Of a stretch of 64,000 nucleotides of DNA, positions 9,552 to 19,650 are shown piece by piece. Positions within the stretch are counted from its first letter, which is position 1. Each line of letters begins with the position of its first letter. The notes beneath the pieces are model-generated. The model made no database searches. It had not been told where the DNA came from and saw only the letters and a program-made list of their open reading frames with translations. Both the position numbers and the translations under genes were made by a program. Source of the stretch: DATCJA01 sp963814955. GTDB lineage: Bacteria; Acidobacteriota; Vicinamibacteria; Vicinamibacterales; UBA2999. The stretch is from positions 434,001-498,000 of the forward strand of contig CAWFEX010000015.1 of assembly GCA_963814955.1 (NCBI GenBank), read 5' to 3'.

Positions 9552-9730
9552 TTTTGGTATCGGCTACGCATCACCGGACATGGTCGAGGGTTGCGCCGAC
9601 CTTGTAACCCGCTCACCATATCGGGGTTGTTCGCTTTGCGGCGCGGCCTCGTTTCTATCAACATCAGCCGCGATCGACGAGAACCGCATTGGCATTCTCG
9701 TTGCTGCTAGGCGGCTGCGGGGAGGCCGTC

Positions 9731-10108
9731 GTGAAGCGTCGCACCATCGCGTGGTTTGTCGTTCCTGTTCTTCTGATGACCGCGGGTACCGTTGCCAGCA
9801 ATGCCAGAGAGGTGGTGGAGATCAAGCTCCACGGGCATTACTTCAGCGAGCCCGCAACCGTCCGATTCATCGTGGCGGTGGAGCCTGACGCCGACAACCG
9901 CAAGCTGCGCATCGAGGCCGACGGCACCGAGATGTTCCGCGCCAGCGAGGTCGCCCTGGAAGGCGCCGGCGAAAAACGGTTGCACACTTTTACCTTCAAG
10001 AACCTGTCGGCCGGGCACTACACGCTTCGGGCCCAGGTCCTCTCGTCGAGCGATGTCCGCGGAACCGCGACCAATGAAATGGTCGTGACAGGTGCGGGCC
10101 TGCGATAA
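9731..10108 (+). CDS. Small exported protein of unknown function
   Basis: 125 residues if translation begins at GTG 9731, chosen because GGGGAGG lies five bases upstream and a clean signal peptide follows ('WFVVPVLLMTAGTVASNA'). The mature part has alternating strands ('EIKLHGHYFSEPATVRFIVA', 'GHYTLRAQVLSSSDVRG'), suggesting an Ig-like or CARDB-like beta sandwich. An upstream in-frame ATG at 9689 would add a lipobox-like 'LLLGGCG', so a lipoprotein start is possible. No specific function. The 180 bases before it hold no gene. Confidence 0.6.
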   Translation: MKRRTIAWFVVPVLLMTAGTVASNAREVVEIKLHGHYFSEPATVRFIVAVEPDADNRKLRIEADGTEMFRASEVALEGAGEKRLHTFTFKNLSAGHYTLRAQVLSSSDVRGTATNEMVVTGAGLR

Positions 10109-10122
10109 CTGTCGCGCACGCA

Positions 10123-10148
10123 GGCGCAGGCTGAAGCCTGCGCCCTAC
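10123..10148. repeat. TGAA-loop palindrome with CTAC border
   Basis: Perfect 9-bp stem GGCGCAGGC / GCCTGCGCC around TGAA, followed by CTAC. It lies 14 bases after the stop of the small exported protein gene. Confidence 0.8.
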
Positions 10149-10182
10149 GTTGCACTCTTGGCACCCTGAAGCGTGCGCGCTA

Positions 10183-10994
10183 CTAATCCTTAGAACTGTC
10201 GATCGCCGCAGTCCAGTCCGCGATCTGGTCTTCCGTCATGGATCCCCGCGGCTGGATCCGTGGATCGTCGTAGCCCCACTCATCGATGTCCACGAGGTAT
10301 TGACCGCGCGAGAGCAGCGTGCCCTGGCACACTTTGCTGTCGCGTGTCGGCGCCTCGAGCTCGGCAAGCAGCCGGTTGACGAGATCCCTGACCACGGCCG
10401 ACGGGATGAGCGCACGCTCGCCCGGATAGATGAATCCAAAGAGGACAAGGTGGGAAAAGAGGATCCGCCAGTTCGCGCCGAACCGGCGTACCAGGCGGTC
10501 CCAGTTCAACAAGCCGCTGCAATGGCGCAGCAGGTGCGCCACGTCTGCGCCATCGTATCGCTCGCGCTCCATGATCATGCTCTTCGACCAGATCATCTCC
10601 TCGGCCGGACTGAGCTTGACGGAAACACCGAGCACCTCTTCGTGCACGCTGTGAGCGAACCATTCGTCGTCCACTTCGGCGACGCCGTTTCCCGAATTGA
10701 AGATCACGTCGATGAACTTGTCGGCGTGATGCGCCTTCGCCAACCAGTGGCTGAACGCCACCTCGGTCCGGAAGCCGGCGCGTGTGAGGACGTCGAGCGC
10801 GCGATGGACGTCGCGCGGCCGGACGAAAATATCGAAGTCCTTCGTCGAGCGCGAAATCCCCGAGTAGGTACCTGAAACGCGAAGCTTCCGCCCACGAGAT
10901 ACGGAACACCGCTACGGTTGAGCATCTCGAGCGCGGTGCGATACAGCTCCGCTTTCTCGGGCGTCGTCAGCAGCGGCGTGGCGGCGTTTGGCAC
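10183..10994 (-). CDS. Nucleotidyltransferase family protein (frameshifted)
   Basis: About 270 residues across one frameshift. The N-terminus from ATG 10994 gives 'LNRSGVPYLVGGSFAFQ', the GG-S nucleotide-binding loop of nucleotidyltransferases. After an indel near 10868 the protein continues as 'YSGISRSTKDFDIFVRP' with the D-x-D metal-binding pair, then 'HHADKFIDVIFNSGNG' with a third acidic residue, and a C-terminal helical half with 'KLSPAEEMIWSKSMIMERER'. This is the layout of the large GSU2206/AbiEii-like group. Natural substrate unknown. It follows the metallophosphoesterase gene by 22 bases on the same strand and is likely co-transcribed. Confidence 0.75.
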
Positions 10995-11016
10995 GGCGGT
11001 CAGTGCTTTGCAGGAA

Positions 11017-11844
11017 TCACGCCGTTTTGACCACCGGTGACGCCAGCGTCCCGGTGGGCGGCTGACCGACGCGGTGTGCGGCGTCGTCTCCGTTCAACGG
11101 CAGCTCCACGACCAGATACGGCGGCCGATCGGGATTGATCCGCGCCAGCAACGGCATCGCCACGTTGTAGACGGGGATGCCCGTCGAAGTGCGGCCCTCC
11201 GGCATTCCGCGATGGGCGTGGCCATGAAAGACGGCGGTTACCCGGTACCGGTTGATTGGCTCTTCGAGCCGGCCCGATCCGAGATACGGAATGATCTCCG
11301 GGGGCTCTCCCTCGACCGTGCCGCGAATCGGCGCGTAGTGCATCAGCGCGATACGGCGGTGGGTCCGTAAGCGTGCAAGCGCCGCTTCCAGCTTCATCGC
11401 TTCGTCGACTGCTTCCTGGACGAATCGCTTGATCGCCTGTTCGCCCCACGGGCCGAGAGCTCCGCGACCGAATCCTCCGGCAAAGCCCTTGACCCCGGCG
11501 AACCCTATGCCGGCGATTTCGGTGGCTTCACCGTCGAGAACCGTGACACCGGCGTCGACAAGAATCTCGCGAATCTCGTTCTGTTTGCCGGCTTCGTAGT
11601 CGTGATTTCCAAGGACCGCGACTACAGGCACTTTGACGGCCGGGGTCAGCTCGCGCGCCAGGATGCGCGCCTCGTCTGGCAGACCGTAGTCGGTGAAGTC
11701 ACCGCACAGCACCAGTAGGTCGGAGTTGCTGGAAATATGCGTGAAGAGTGGCTGGAAGGCGCCCTGTGAGTGGCGCGATACGTGGAGATCGCCTATCGCC
11801 GCCACTCTCACGTGTGTGCGCTTCAAGCTCGGCCGCTCGGTCAT
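11017..11844 (-). CDS. Calcineurin-like metallophosphoesterase
   Basis: 275 residues, complete. All five metal-ligand motifs are visible: 'GDLHVS', 'LVLCGDFTDYG', 'VLGNHDYE', 'LMHYAPIRG' and 'VFHGHAHRG'. No signal peptide, so cytoplasmic. Members hydrolyse phosphomono- or diesters using two metals; the true substrate cannot be told from sequence. Upstream partner of the nucleotidyltransferase gene. Confidence 0.88.
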   Translation of the reverse strand: MTERPSLKRTHVRVAAIGDLHVSRHSQGAFQPLFTHISSNSDLLVLCGDFTDYGLPDEARILARELTPAVKVPVVAVLGNHDYEAGKQNEIREILVDAGVTVLDGEATEIAGIGFAGVKGFAGGFGRGALGPWGEQAIKRFVQEAVDEAMKLEAALARLRTHRRIALMHYAPIRGTVEGEPPEIIPYLGSGRLEEPINRYRVTAVFHGHAHRGMPEGRTSTGIPVYNVAMPLLARINPDRPPYLVVELPLNGDDAAHRVGQPPTGTLASPVVKTA

Positions 11845-11893
11845 CCCTGCGGAGCGAATTCAAGGCTGAGGCCATCTTGCTACCCCAGCCTTG

Positions 11894-11932
11894 CCCGGGG
11901 TCAGACCCGGGGTCAGACCCGGGGTCTGACCC
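11894..11932. repeat. GGGTCAGACCC palindromic repeat, three units
   Basis: Three overlapping GGGTCAGACCC or GGGTCTGACCC units separated by G runs, between the metallophosphoesterase start and the CpxP-like gene end. The same unit recurs at 33598-33634. It resembles REP-type elements. Confidence 0.8.
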
Positions 11933-11938
11933 TCATCG

Positions 11939-12448
11939 TCAGGCCTGGGGACGCGGGCCGCGCTGCTGAAGCCGCTGCTGCAGACGATCCTGTCGCTGCT
12001 TCAGCCGTGCCTGACGTTCGGCGCGCAGCTTCTGTGCCTGCTGCTGCTGATCCGGTGTGAGCAGGCCATAGATCTCGCTGTGCAGACGCGCCTGCCGCAC
12101 GGCGAGGTCCGTCTGCGCGTCGGCGAGCTGCTGCATCGCGCTTCGAATGCGGCCTTCGTCAACGGGAATCGCCTCAACGGCGTCGCGTCGGGCCTCTTCG
12201 CCCTTGCGAACGTGCTCGATCAGCGTGCGCGTTTCGGTGCGGAACTGCTCCATCAGCTCCCGAACCTGCTGTTGTTGTGCGTCGGTGAGATTGAGCTCCC
12301 GAATCGGCAGGCCGAGCTCCGGACCACCCGGACCCCCACCTCGCCCAGGCGGCCCGTTGAATCCAGGCCCCTGGCCGAACGCCAGCCCGCCCACGAGCAG
12401 CACGGCGACCAGCACCGTTAGAGTGAACAAATAAGAGCGACGAATCAT
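11939..12448 (-). CDS. Periplasmic LTxxQ-motif (CpxP/Spy-like) protein
   Basis: 169 residues from ATG 12448, chosen because GGGAGG lies seven bases upstream; the ATG six bases earlier is too close to that site. Signal peptide with 'LTVLVAVLLVGGLAFG', then a Gly/Pro-rich linker, and a helical domain with both family motifs ('LNLTDAQQQQV' and 'LLTPDQQQQAQKL') and a basic Gln/Arg coiled coil at the end. CpxP/Spy/CnrX-type proteins are periplasmic chaperones or sensors of envelope or metal stress. It is divergent from a response regulator/kinase pair, the usual arrangement for a feedback sensor. Confidence 0.85.
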   Translation of the reverse strand: MIRRSYLFTLTVLVAVLLVGGLAFGQGPGFNGPPGRGGGPGGPELGLPIRELNLTDAQQQQVRELMEQFRTETRTLIEHVRKGEEARRDAVEAIPVDEGRIRSAMQQLADAQTDLAVRQARLHSEIYGLLTPDQQQQAQKLRAERQARLKQRQDRLQQRLQQRGPRPQA

Positions 12449-12640
12449 GGACATACCTCCCTGTCTGACCAACCGTACCAACGGGATTGGACCGCCTCTC
12501 GGCCTTTTCGATTCATTAGACCCGGCGTCCATGACGCAAGGGTGGCGCAACTGTGAAAATTGTGTGGCAACGTTTCCCGTGCCCGTCGACCGGGAGCGCA
12601 ACAGGCCTACGATCAAGGTGGGCTGGTGGGAAATGAGACG

Positions 12641-13363
12641 ATGAACGAACGGAAGCGCAGCGTCCTCGTCGTAGAGGACGAACAGAACATCCGCGACCTG
12701 GTGTGTCTGCACCTGCAGGTCGAGGGGTTTTCCTGCGTCCCCGCCGCCACGGGAACTGAAGCGCTCGCGCTCGCGGGCCGCCAGCCGTTCGATTTGATCG
12801 TGCTCGACCTGATGCTGCCCGGCGTCGATGGGTTGTCGATCTGCCGGGCTGTGCGGCGCGACACGATGAATCGCCATGTGCCCATTCTGATGCTGACGGC
12901 GCGACGTGACGAGGCCGACAAAGTGCTGGGGCTCGACAGCGGTGCAGACGACTATCTGACGAAGCCATTCGGCATCCGCGAACTGCTGGCTCGCGTTCGC
13001 GCTGTGATGCGCAGGCGGGTCGCGGCCGCGGCGTCCGACGCCGATCAAGGTCAGAAGGCGCTCGCGTTCAAACACATCGACATGGATCCGGCCCGGCGTC
13101 GCGTTCGCGTCCACGGACGCGACGTCGAGCTCACCAATCAGGAGTTCAATCTCCTGTACGTCCTTTTGTCGCAGCCCGGAATCGTGCTGAGCCGTGAGGC
13201 GCTGCTGCGCCGAGCATGGCCGGACGAGACGTTCGTCACGGTTCGCAGCGTTGACACGCTGGTCAAACGGCTTCGCCGCAAGGTCGAGGACGACCCGGCA
13301 CATCCCGTCGTCATCCTCACCGTGTGGGGCGCAGGGTACAAGGCAGCCGATGTCGAACGGTAG
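12641..13363 (+). CDS. OmpR-family response regulator
   Basis: 240 residues. Receiver domain (about 7-120) with 'VVEDEQN', phospho-acceptor Asp in 'LIVLDLMLPG', Thr in 'ILMLTARRD' and Lys in 'DDYLTKPFG'. C-terminal winged helix with 'VELTNQEFNLLYVLLSQPG', 'LSREALLRRAWP' and 'VRSVDTLVKRLRRKVEDD'. It regulates transcription as a dimer; likely targets are the divergent CpxP-like gene and its own operon. The start at 12641 gives the standard N-terminus. Its last codons overlap the kinase start at 13350. Confidence 0.93.
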   Translation: MNERKRSVLVVEDEQNIRDLVCLHLQVEGFSCVPAATGTEALALAGRQPFDLIVLDLMLPGVDGLSICRAVRRDTMNRHVPILMLTARRDEADKVLGLDSGADDYLTKPFGIRELLARVRAVMRRRVAAAASDADQGQKALAFKHIDMDPARRRVRVHGRDVELTNQEFNLLYVLLSQPGIVLSREALLRRAWPDETFVTVRSVDTLVKRLRRKVEDDPAHPVVILTVWGAGYKAADVER

Positions 13364-14810
13364 GCCTGCCTGGTATCGCAGCCTGTATTGGCGTGTCGGC
13401 CTCGGCTTCGTGGCCTTTCTCGCGCTGCTGCTCGTCGCGCAGGCGCTCTTGTTCGTCTGGCTCGCAAGCCAGACAGCGGGCGCGTTTCCAGCCGCGTCCG
13501 GCGTCCGACTCGCCGAGCTGATTGCCTCGGATATCCGCGATCAGCTCGAGTCGGATCCGTCCGTTAATCTGGCGGTACACGTCTCGACCGAGGTACAGCC
13601 GCGTGGTGCAGCCGTTCGTCATCGTGTTGAAAGATGGTCGCGTCCTCTCGAATCGCGAGATCGCCCCGATGTTTCTGGTGCGCAGCACGCGTGCACGACT
13701 CGCCTTCATGAGCGAACGTCCCTTCTTTCGTCGTTCCGCCGTACGAGAGAACCGGGCAGGCCGTGCAGAGGCCTCCATCGTTGTCAACGGCGAGCTTGTC
13801 GGCCTGGTCGCCGTGCCACCAGGAAGGCCGGCACCGATGGCGGCTCTTCGACCGCTCGGTCCCACGTTGCTGGCGTCGGGCCTCGTGCTGCTCATCACGG
13901 GGGCGGGTGCGGCGTCGCTTCTCATCTTCGGCCCGGTGCGCCGGCGGCTTCGCCAGCTCGAGGACGCCGCCACCCGAATCGGCGCAGGCGATGCCACTGC
14001 CCGGGCCGCAGAAGGCGGCGGCGACGAGGTCACGGCGCTCGCGAAGTCGTTCAACCGCATGGCTGTCGATCTGCAGGCTCGAGCTACCGCGCTGTCGGTG
14101 TCCGACCAGGCCAGGCGTCAACTGCTGGCCGACGTGTCGCACGAATTGATGACGCCGCTCACCGCGATGCGTGGGTATCTCGAGACGCTGGCAATGTCCG
14201 AGCTCCAGCTCGATGCGCCGACGCGGGAGCGCTATCTGGGAGTGGTCGAGCAGGAGACGCGCCGCATGGAGCGCATCGTCGGCGATTTGCTCGACCTGGC
14301 GCGCCTGGAAGGAGGCGGCTTGGCGTTGAAGCGCGAGTTCGTCGACATCAGCGCGTTATTCGAGCGCGTGTCGGAACGCCACCACCGTGAGCTCACCGAG
14401 CGCGACGTGCGGCTGGTGTCCAGTGTCGATCCCGCGGCGCGGGTGACGGGCGACCCCGATCGACTTGAACAGGCGCTGCAGAATCTCGCCGCGAATGCGC
14501 TTCGCCACACACCTGATGGCGGCGACATCACGTTGTCGGCCGAACAGGCCGGTAGCCATGTTCGACTCTCGGTCCGCGACAACGGTCCCGGAATTGCGCC
14601 AGAACACGTGCCGTTGATTTTCGACAGGTTCTACAAAGCGGATGTGGCGCGCGCCGCCGGCGGCAGCGGTCTGGGCCTGTCGATCGTGAAAGCAATAGTC
14701 GAACGCCACGGTGGCACGATAAGCGTGCGCAACGACAGCGGCGCTGTCTTTGAGATCCTGCTGCCGAGGAACACGAGCGCAGGTCAAAGGTCAGGCAAGG
14801 TTGTTTATAA
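13350..14810 (+). CDS. Membrane sensor histidine kinase, two indels
   Basis: Partner of the preceding regulator, starting at ATG 13350 inside its last codons. Order: membrane segment ('LGFVAFLALLLVAQALLFVW'), periplasmic loop of about 130 residues, second membrane segment ('LASGLVLLITGAGAASLLIF'), HAMP, HisKA with 'DVSHELMTPLTAMRGYLE', and ATPase with 'NLAANALRHTPDGG', 'DNGPGIAPEHVPLIFDRF' and 'GGSGLGLSIVKAIVERHGG'. One extra base near 13596 (GAG-G-TACAGC) breaks the periplasmic part. At the 3' end the frame lacks a stop. In the neighbouring frame a TAA at 14808-14810 overlaps the next gene's ATG, so a second indel near 14765 is likely. CpxA-like role inferred from context. Confidence 0.85.
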
Positions 14811-16371
14811 TGCCGACTTCGATTACGGGCGCTCCACGTGGTACTCTGAAAAGAATGATCGGCTCATCTATCAGTCTGCGCCGACGCCGGGCGATCACCG
14901 CAGGGTTGCTGCTGGGAATGAGTCTCGGGGCGCTGGAAGCGACGGTGGTCGGCACTGCGATGCCGACCGTCATTGCAACGCTCGGCGGACTGGCTCACTA
15001 CAGCTGGGTGTTCTCGGCCTACCTGCTCACGTCCACCGCGTCGGTCCCCATCTGGGGACGACTGTCCGATTTGTACGGGCGACGGCGGATGTACATCACC
15101 GGGATCGTCATCTTCCTCATCGGCTCGATGATGTCGGGCGCCGCCACGTCGATGCCGATGCTCATCGTGTCGCGCGCGATTCAAGGCCTGGGCACGGGCG
15201 CGATCATTCCCCTCAGCATGACGATTGTCGGCGAGCTCTATACGCTCGCCGAACGCGCTCGCACGCAGGCGCTGTTCAGCGGTGTCTGGGGTCTTGCCTC
15301 CGTGGCCGGCCCTCTCGTGGGCGGCTACATCACCGACGCCCTGTCATGGCGCTGGGTCTTCTATCTGAACCTCCCGTTCGGGCTCACCTGCATGACCGTT
15401 CTCATGCTGGCGTACCCTCCCGGGCACCCCAGCTCCGGCGTTCGGGTCGACTGGCTGGGCGCAACGCTGCTCTTTACCGGAATCAGTGCGCTGCTGCTGG
15501 CCCTTGGGGCCGACGCGGGCAGCGCGGCGTGGTGGTTCGCCGGCGCGTCGGCCGCGCTGCTCGACCGTTTTTGTGATCGTCGAACGGCGCTCTCCCGACC
15601 CGTTGCTGCCCATCGATTTGCTTCGCAATCCGCTCATCGCCCGGACGCTGACCGTGGTGTTTCTGGTCGGCATGGCCTTGTTCGGCGCCATCGCATTCAT
15701 CCCGCTGTTCGTGCAGGGGGTGATGGGCGCGACGGCCACGCAGGCCGGCCAGGTGCTCACACCGCTGTTCATGGGCTGGGTCATCATGTCGATCGCGAGC
15801 GCCCGCTTCACCGTGAAGCTCGGCTACCGTGTGCTCGCGTTCAGCGGAAGCGCGCTCATGACGGTGGGCTTTATCGGCCTGTCGTTCGTCGAGCCTGATT
15901 CGTCGCGCAGCTCCGTCCTTGCCGCAGGGTTGCTCATTGGATCGGGCATGGGGCTCTCGATGCTGTCGCTGCTGCTCGCCGTGCAGCACGGCGTGGCCCG
16001 CTCTCACCTTGGCCTGGCGACATCGCTGAATCAGTTCTCGCGCAGCGTCGGCGCCGCGGTGGGCATAGCCGCGATGGGCGCACTCATGACGCGGCAGCTG
16101 GCCGGCGTTTCGATTCCCGGAGGCGTAGAGGGCTGTTGCGACGACCGGGACGATGCTTACGGGAGCCGCGCGTCTGCAGTTCGCCGCCGCTCTGCATCAA
16201 GTGTTCATCGCCGGCACCGTTCTGGCGGCAGCGTCACTCGTTGCGACACTGTTTCTGCCGCCGGTCGACTTTTCCGGCGGCGTCGCCGACGCCGCGGGCG
16301 AGCAGATGCTGGCCGCGGAAATGACCAACCTGGAACCCGAAGACGAGCCGGTGGCAGTACCCGAACGGTAG
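14810..16371 (+). CDS. MFS drug exporter, DHA2 (EmrB-like) family, two indels
   Basis: About 520 residues of a 14-helix exporter. Signatures: 'LLLGMSLGALEATVVGTAMP' at the start of helix 1, 'YLLTSTASVPIWGRLSDLYG' (motif A), 'SRAIQGLGTGAIIPLSMTIV' (motif C region) and 'GPLVGGYITDALSWRWVFYL'. Extra single bases near 15555 (CTC-G-ACCG) and 16130 (GAG-G-GCTG) shift the frame; homology resumes exactly afterwards. The acidic cytoplasmic tail ends 'EPEDEPVAVPER'. The start at 14810 overlaps the kinase stop in the TAATG arrangement; 14855 is an alternative. Likely regulated by the adjacent two-component system and exports drugs or envelope-damaging compounds. Confidence 0.85.
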
Positions 16372-16377
16372 ACATAT

Positions 16378-16462
16378 CAAGGCACAAGTCACAAATCACA
16401 AGTCACAATTTCAACAGAAGAACCTTTGTGACTTGAGCCTTGTGATTTGTGACTTGTGACTT
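16378..16462. repeat. Inverted array of GTCACAA-type heptamers
   Basis: Several copies of CACAAGTCACAA-like units, then about 20 bases later the reverse complement TTGTGACTTGTG units, so the whole 85 bases could fold into a long hairpin between two convergent genes. A related array is at 58757-58830. Confidence 0.75.
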
Positions 16463-16471
16463 CTCAGGGCG

Positions 16472-18326
16472 CTACGGTTTCTGTGCGTTTGGCGGGACCA
16501 GCGCCGGCATCGAATCTTCCCAGCGGCTCCTTGTCAGCGGGTGCTGGTCCGAACCGTCCGCGTTCATCATGAAGATCTGCGCGAACGGCTGAAACGCGTT
16601 GTCGTACAGAGGCGCCTCGTCCTTGAATCCGTAGCGTGCACTCGACCAGAGAATGTACTTTCCGTCGGGTGACCAGGACGAATGACTGTCGTTACCCGGC
16701 GCCGTCGTCAGCCGTCTGATGTTCGTCCCGTCCGGACGCATCGTGAACAGGTCGTAGTCGTAGTCTTCGGTGCCGCCGACGCGGCGCGTGAACGCAATCA
16801 GATCTCCGGTCGGCGACCATGACGGAAAATTATCCATCTCGGTCGTCAATGCCTTCACGGAGCCGTCCGCGAGGGTCAGCACGCGAATGCCGTAGTCGCG
16901 TGGTCCGCCGGGCTCGCTCCAGACACGATAGGCGATTCGGGTTCCGTCAGGGGAAAAGCTGGGGAAGCCGCTGTTCGGTGTTCCCTTCGTCAAGATCCTT
17001 CGACTGCGATCCGTCCGCGCGCACCATCATCACCTTCGCCGGTCTCGCATCACGGGCGCCGAAGAACGCGCCGAATCCGAACGCAATCCATTGTCCATCC
17101 GGTGACCAGGTCGGTACGAACGCCGCGCCCGACGGATCCGAGAAGACGATCTTCCGGTTGGAGCCGTCCGCGTTCATCACCGAGATCGATGCCGTCGGCG
17201 TCGTCGCGAGGTTCCGGATGTCGCTGATCGCCAGGCGTCCGTCCCGCGAAAACTGCGGGAACACGTCGGTGTAGCGGACGTCCGTGTCCACGTCCCAGCT
17301 ATAGAGCTGCTGGTTCTGCGGGCGCGCTGTGAAATCGGTCTTCTGATACACCACGCGCGTGCCGTCCGTCGACCACGAGGGATTCCGAAACGATCCACTT
17401 GCTCCTTCAGCGCCCGTTGTAAAAGCAAGACCCGTGCGTCCGGGCTGAGGGGCCGCCTTGATGAGATATGCGATCTGATCGGCAGCCAGGTACTGCGGCG
17501 ACACTTTCAGGCCTGGCCCGGAGGTGTGTGTCGTCTTGGCGCCGGATGCCACGTCGATCGAAGCGATCTGAGACGTGACTCTGCCCTGCGCGGCAATCCG
17601 TGCGGCAAAGGTCATCGCGGTCGGCAATTCGTAGAAGACGATGCGCTTGCCATCGGCCGACCACTTTGGCGAACCGGCACTCACGCCTGGGGGCGTCAGT
17701 CTGCGAAAGCCCTCTCCGCTTGGCTGAATCACGTAGATGCTCAGCTCCTGCGGATGTTCCCAGCCAGGTGCGGGCTCAACGTGCGGCTTGAACGGAAAAT
17801 TCCGATCTGAGGTAAACGCGATCCACTTCCCGTCAGGAGACCAGGAAGGCCTGAAGAAGCCGTTCAGCTTGCCTTGTTCCCCCTGCAGCGTTCGCGCAGC
17901 GGTCAGGCTGCGAACCTTTTTCGTTTTGAGATCGAGTATCCATATGTTCGCGGTCCGGGAACCGCGCGTGGACACGAACGCGACCTGGCTGCCGTCGGGA
18001 GCGATCGCCGCCTGGTCGTCCAGATCGGGATCGTCCGTCAGGCGCTCGAGGCCCGAGCCGTCCGCACGCACCCGATAGATGTCTGCCTGGCCGGATCCGG
18101 CACGCTCGGAAGTAAAGACAATCCACTGGCCGTCCACCGAAAACGACGCGTTGTAGTCGAATCCGGAAGACGCAAAGAGCGGCTTCTCGCCCGAGCCGTC
18201 CCCGTTGGCCACGTAGAGAACCAGTTGAGACGGTCCCAACCGGTTCATGAGAAGGGTTTGCTTTGGCGCCGCCAGCATGATCGCGGCGGCCGCACACATC
18301 AGGATCGCCGTCACTGTCACTTTCAT
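16472..18326 (-). CDS. Exported TolB/PD40 beta-propeller protein, one frameshift
   Basis: About 617 residues. A signal peptide from ATG 18326 (GAGG eight bases upstream) leads into a chain of PD40 repeats, visible as 'WSPDGKWIAFTSDRNF', 'WSADGKRIVFYE', 'WSTDGTRVVYQK', 'WSPDGQWIAFGF', 'FSPDGTRIAYRVW', 'WSPTGDLIAFTRR' and 'WSPDGKYILWSS'. An extra G near 17000 (AAG-G-ATCTTG) breaks the frame between repeats. These proteins are periplasmic or outer-membrane-associated scaffolds. It is the last gene of the run that includes the one-haem proteins and the CusA-type pump. The specific role is not evident. Confidence 0.82.
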
Positions 18327-18363
18327 TGGTGATCCTCGCAATCGTCAGGATCGGGCGCGAACG

Positions 18364-18916
18364 CTAGCACCGGTTTGGAAGCCCGCCCGGCACATTTCGG
18401 TACTTCTGGTGACAGTGCAGACACGCGTCCGACACCGCACTGGCCGCGTCGAGAATGCCGTCCGCGTTCTTGGCCTGCCCCACTTTGTAGGCCGCGAGCC
18501 CGGCGTCGCGGAGCTCCTGTACCCACATCTGCCAGTCGGCGTTCTGAACCGGAGCCGGCTTCCCGTTGCCACACTGGCGCGGAATGATCAGAAGGTTTGC
18601 GGACTCGGCCAGGGCCATTCCGGCATTTTCGACTGCCGCCCACCCGCCGTACGCGCTCGTCAACGGATCGGACGATGTCGAGGGCCGCAGCCCCGGCTTG
18701 AAACGTATCGGGATCGTCGGACTGCACGGTGAAAATGACATTGGACGCTGGGTACAGCACACCGCGCATCAGCTGCAGCATGTTCGCGTGCACCCGCGGC
18801 TGCTGCGGCGCTGCGCCTCCGCGTCCACCGGGCGCCTGCGCAACGCCTTGATCGGCAAGGGCACATGCCACGAGCGCGGTTACGAGCAGTCCTCGAACCC
18901 AGCCGCAACGAACCAT
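18364..18916 (-). CDS. Exported one-haem c-type cytochrome, paralogue 1 (one frameshift)
   Basis: About 183 residues. Signal peptide, Gly-rich linker, then 'HANMLQLMRGVLYPASNVIF' and, after an indel near 18650, 'SAYGGWAAVENAGMALAESA', 'QNADWQMWVQELRDAGLAAY' and one haem-binding site 'CLHCHQKYR' near the C-terminus, ending in 'NRC'. It is very similar to the next gene upstream, so a tandem duplication. The motif pattern resembles the cytochrome c-prime/c556 group, helical bundles with a C-terminal CxxCH, but I would not assign electron partners. A strong GAGGAGG precedes the ATG. Confidence 0.8.
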
Positions 18917-18989
18917 GAAACCCTCCTCGGAGTTATCGCGAACGGTTCAACGCGGTTTTCTTATACGTCCCCTTGTCAGAGGAGTCAAT

Positions 18990-19032
18990 AAACGACACCT
19001 TTGACCTTTGACTTTTGACGACTTTTTGACTC
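18990..19032. repeat. Short TTTGAC-type direct repeat
   Basis: About five TTTGAC/TTTTGAC units in a 43-base AT-richer stretch between the two cytochrome paralogues. Similar in style to the GTCACAA arrays; could hold a terminator or be a decayed repeat. Confidence 0.5.
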
Positions 19033-19044
19033 ACATGCTTCTGC

Positions 19045-19609
19045 TCAACACCTATTTTTAACCCCCCCTGGCACCTCGCGGTACTTGTCGTGGCAATGCT
19101 GGCACGCCTCGGATACGACGCCGGCGGCATCGAGGATCGCGTCCATGTTCTTCGATTGCGCGGCCTTGTATGTGGCCATGCCCGCGTCCCGGAGCTCCTG
19201 CACCCACATTTGCCAATCCGCGTTCTGGATCGGCGCGGGTTTCCCGTTCGAGCACATGCGTCCCGGAATCGTCAGCAGATTGGCAGCCTCCGCGAGCGCG
19301 ATGCCGCTGTTTTCCACCGCCGTCCATCCTCCGTACGAGCTGGTCAATGGATTGGGAGAAGTTGCGGGATCCGGGGTCGCGGGCTTGATCGTGGCCGGGT
19401 CCTCCGACTGCGCGGCAAAGATCACGTTCGATGCGGGGTACAGGATTCCGCGCATCACCTGCAGCAGGTTGCCGTGCACTCTGGCGGCCGGCGCAGCGCC
19501 CCTGCCACCACGCGCCGGCGCTGGCGCCTGCGCGGCGACACCGGCATAAAGCACGGCACAGATTCCGACGCCGACGATCGCTCCAAACAGGTACTTTGCC
19601 AACACGCAT
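19045..19609 (-). CDS. Exported one-haem c-type cytochrome, paralogue 2 (frameshift near start)
   Basis: About 188 residues, paralogous to the gene at 18364-18916: 'HGNLLQVMRGILYPASNVIF', 'SSYGGWTAVENSGIALAEAA', 'QNADWQMWVQELRDAGMATY', haem site 'CQHCHDKYR', again ending in 'NRC'. The best start is ATG 19609, about 10 bases after GGAGG; the frame then needs removal of one extra G (AAA-G-TACCTG near 19595) to give 'MRVGKYLFGAIVGVG'. Without the correction, a GTG at 19605 gives almost the same protein. It follows the CusA-type pump gene by about 40 bases and probably belongs to the same operon. Confidence 0.82.
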
Positions 19610-19650
19610 GATGTCCCTGCCTCCTTTCGGCTGGTGGCTATCGTTTCGAC

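Noticed and set aside
14804..14812. Promoter for the MFS exporter at the TATAAT before its start codon
   Set aside because: The hexamer overlaps the start codon and has no -35 element at normal spacing, so it is more likely the coupled stop/start region of the kinase and exporter.
16378..16462. CRISPR array
   Set aside because: Units are 6-8 bases without spacers of constant size and are arranged as an inverted repeat; no cas genes are present.
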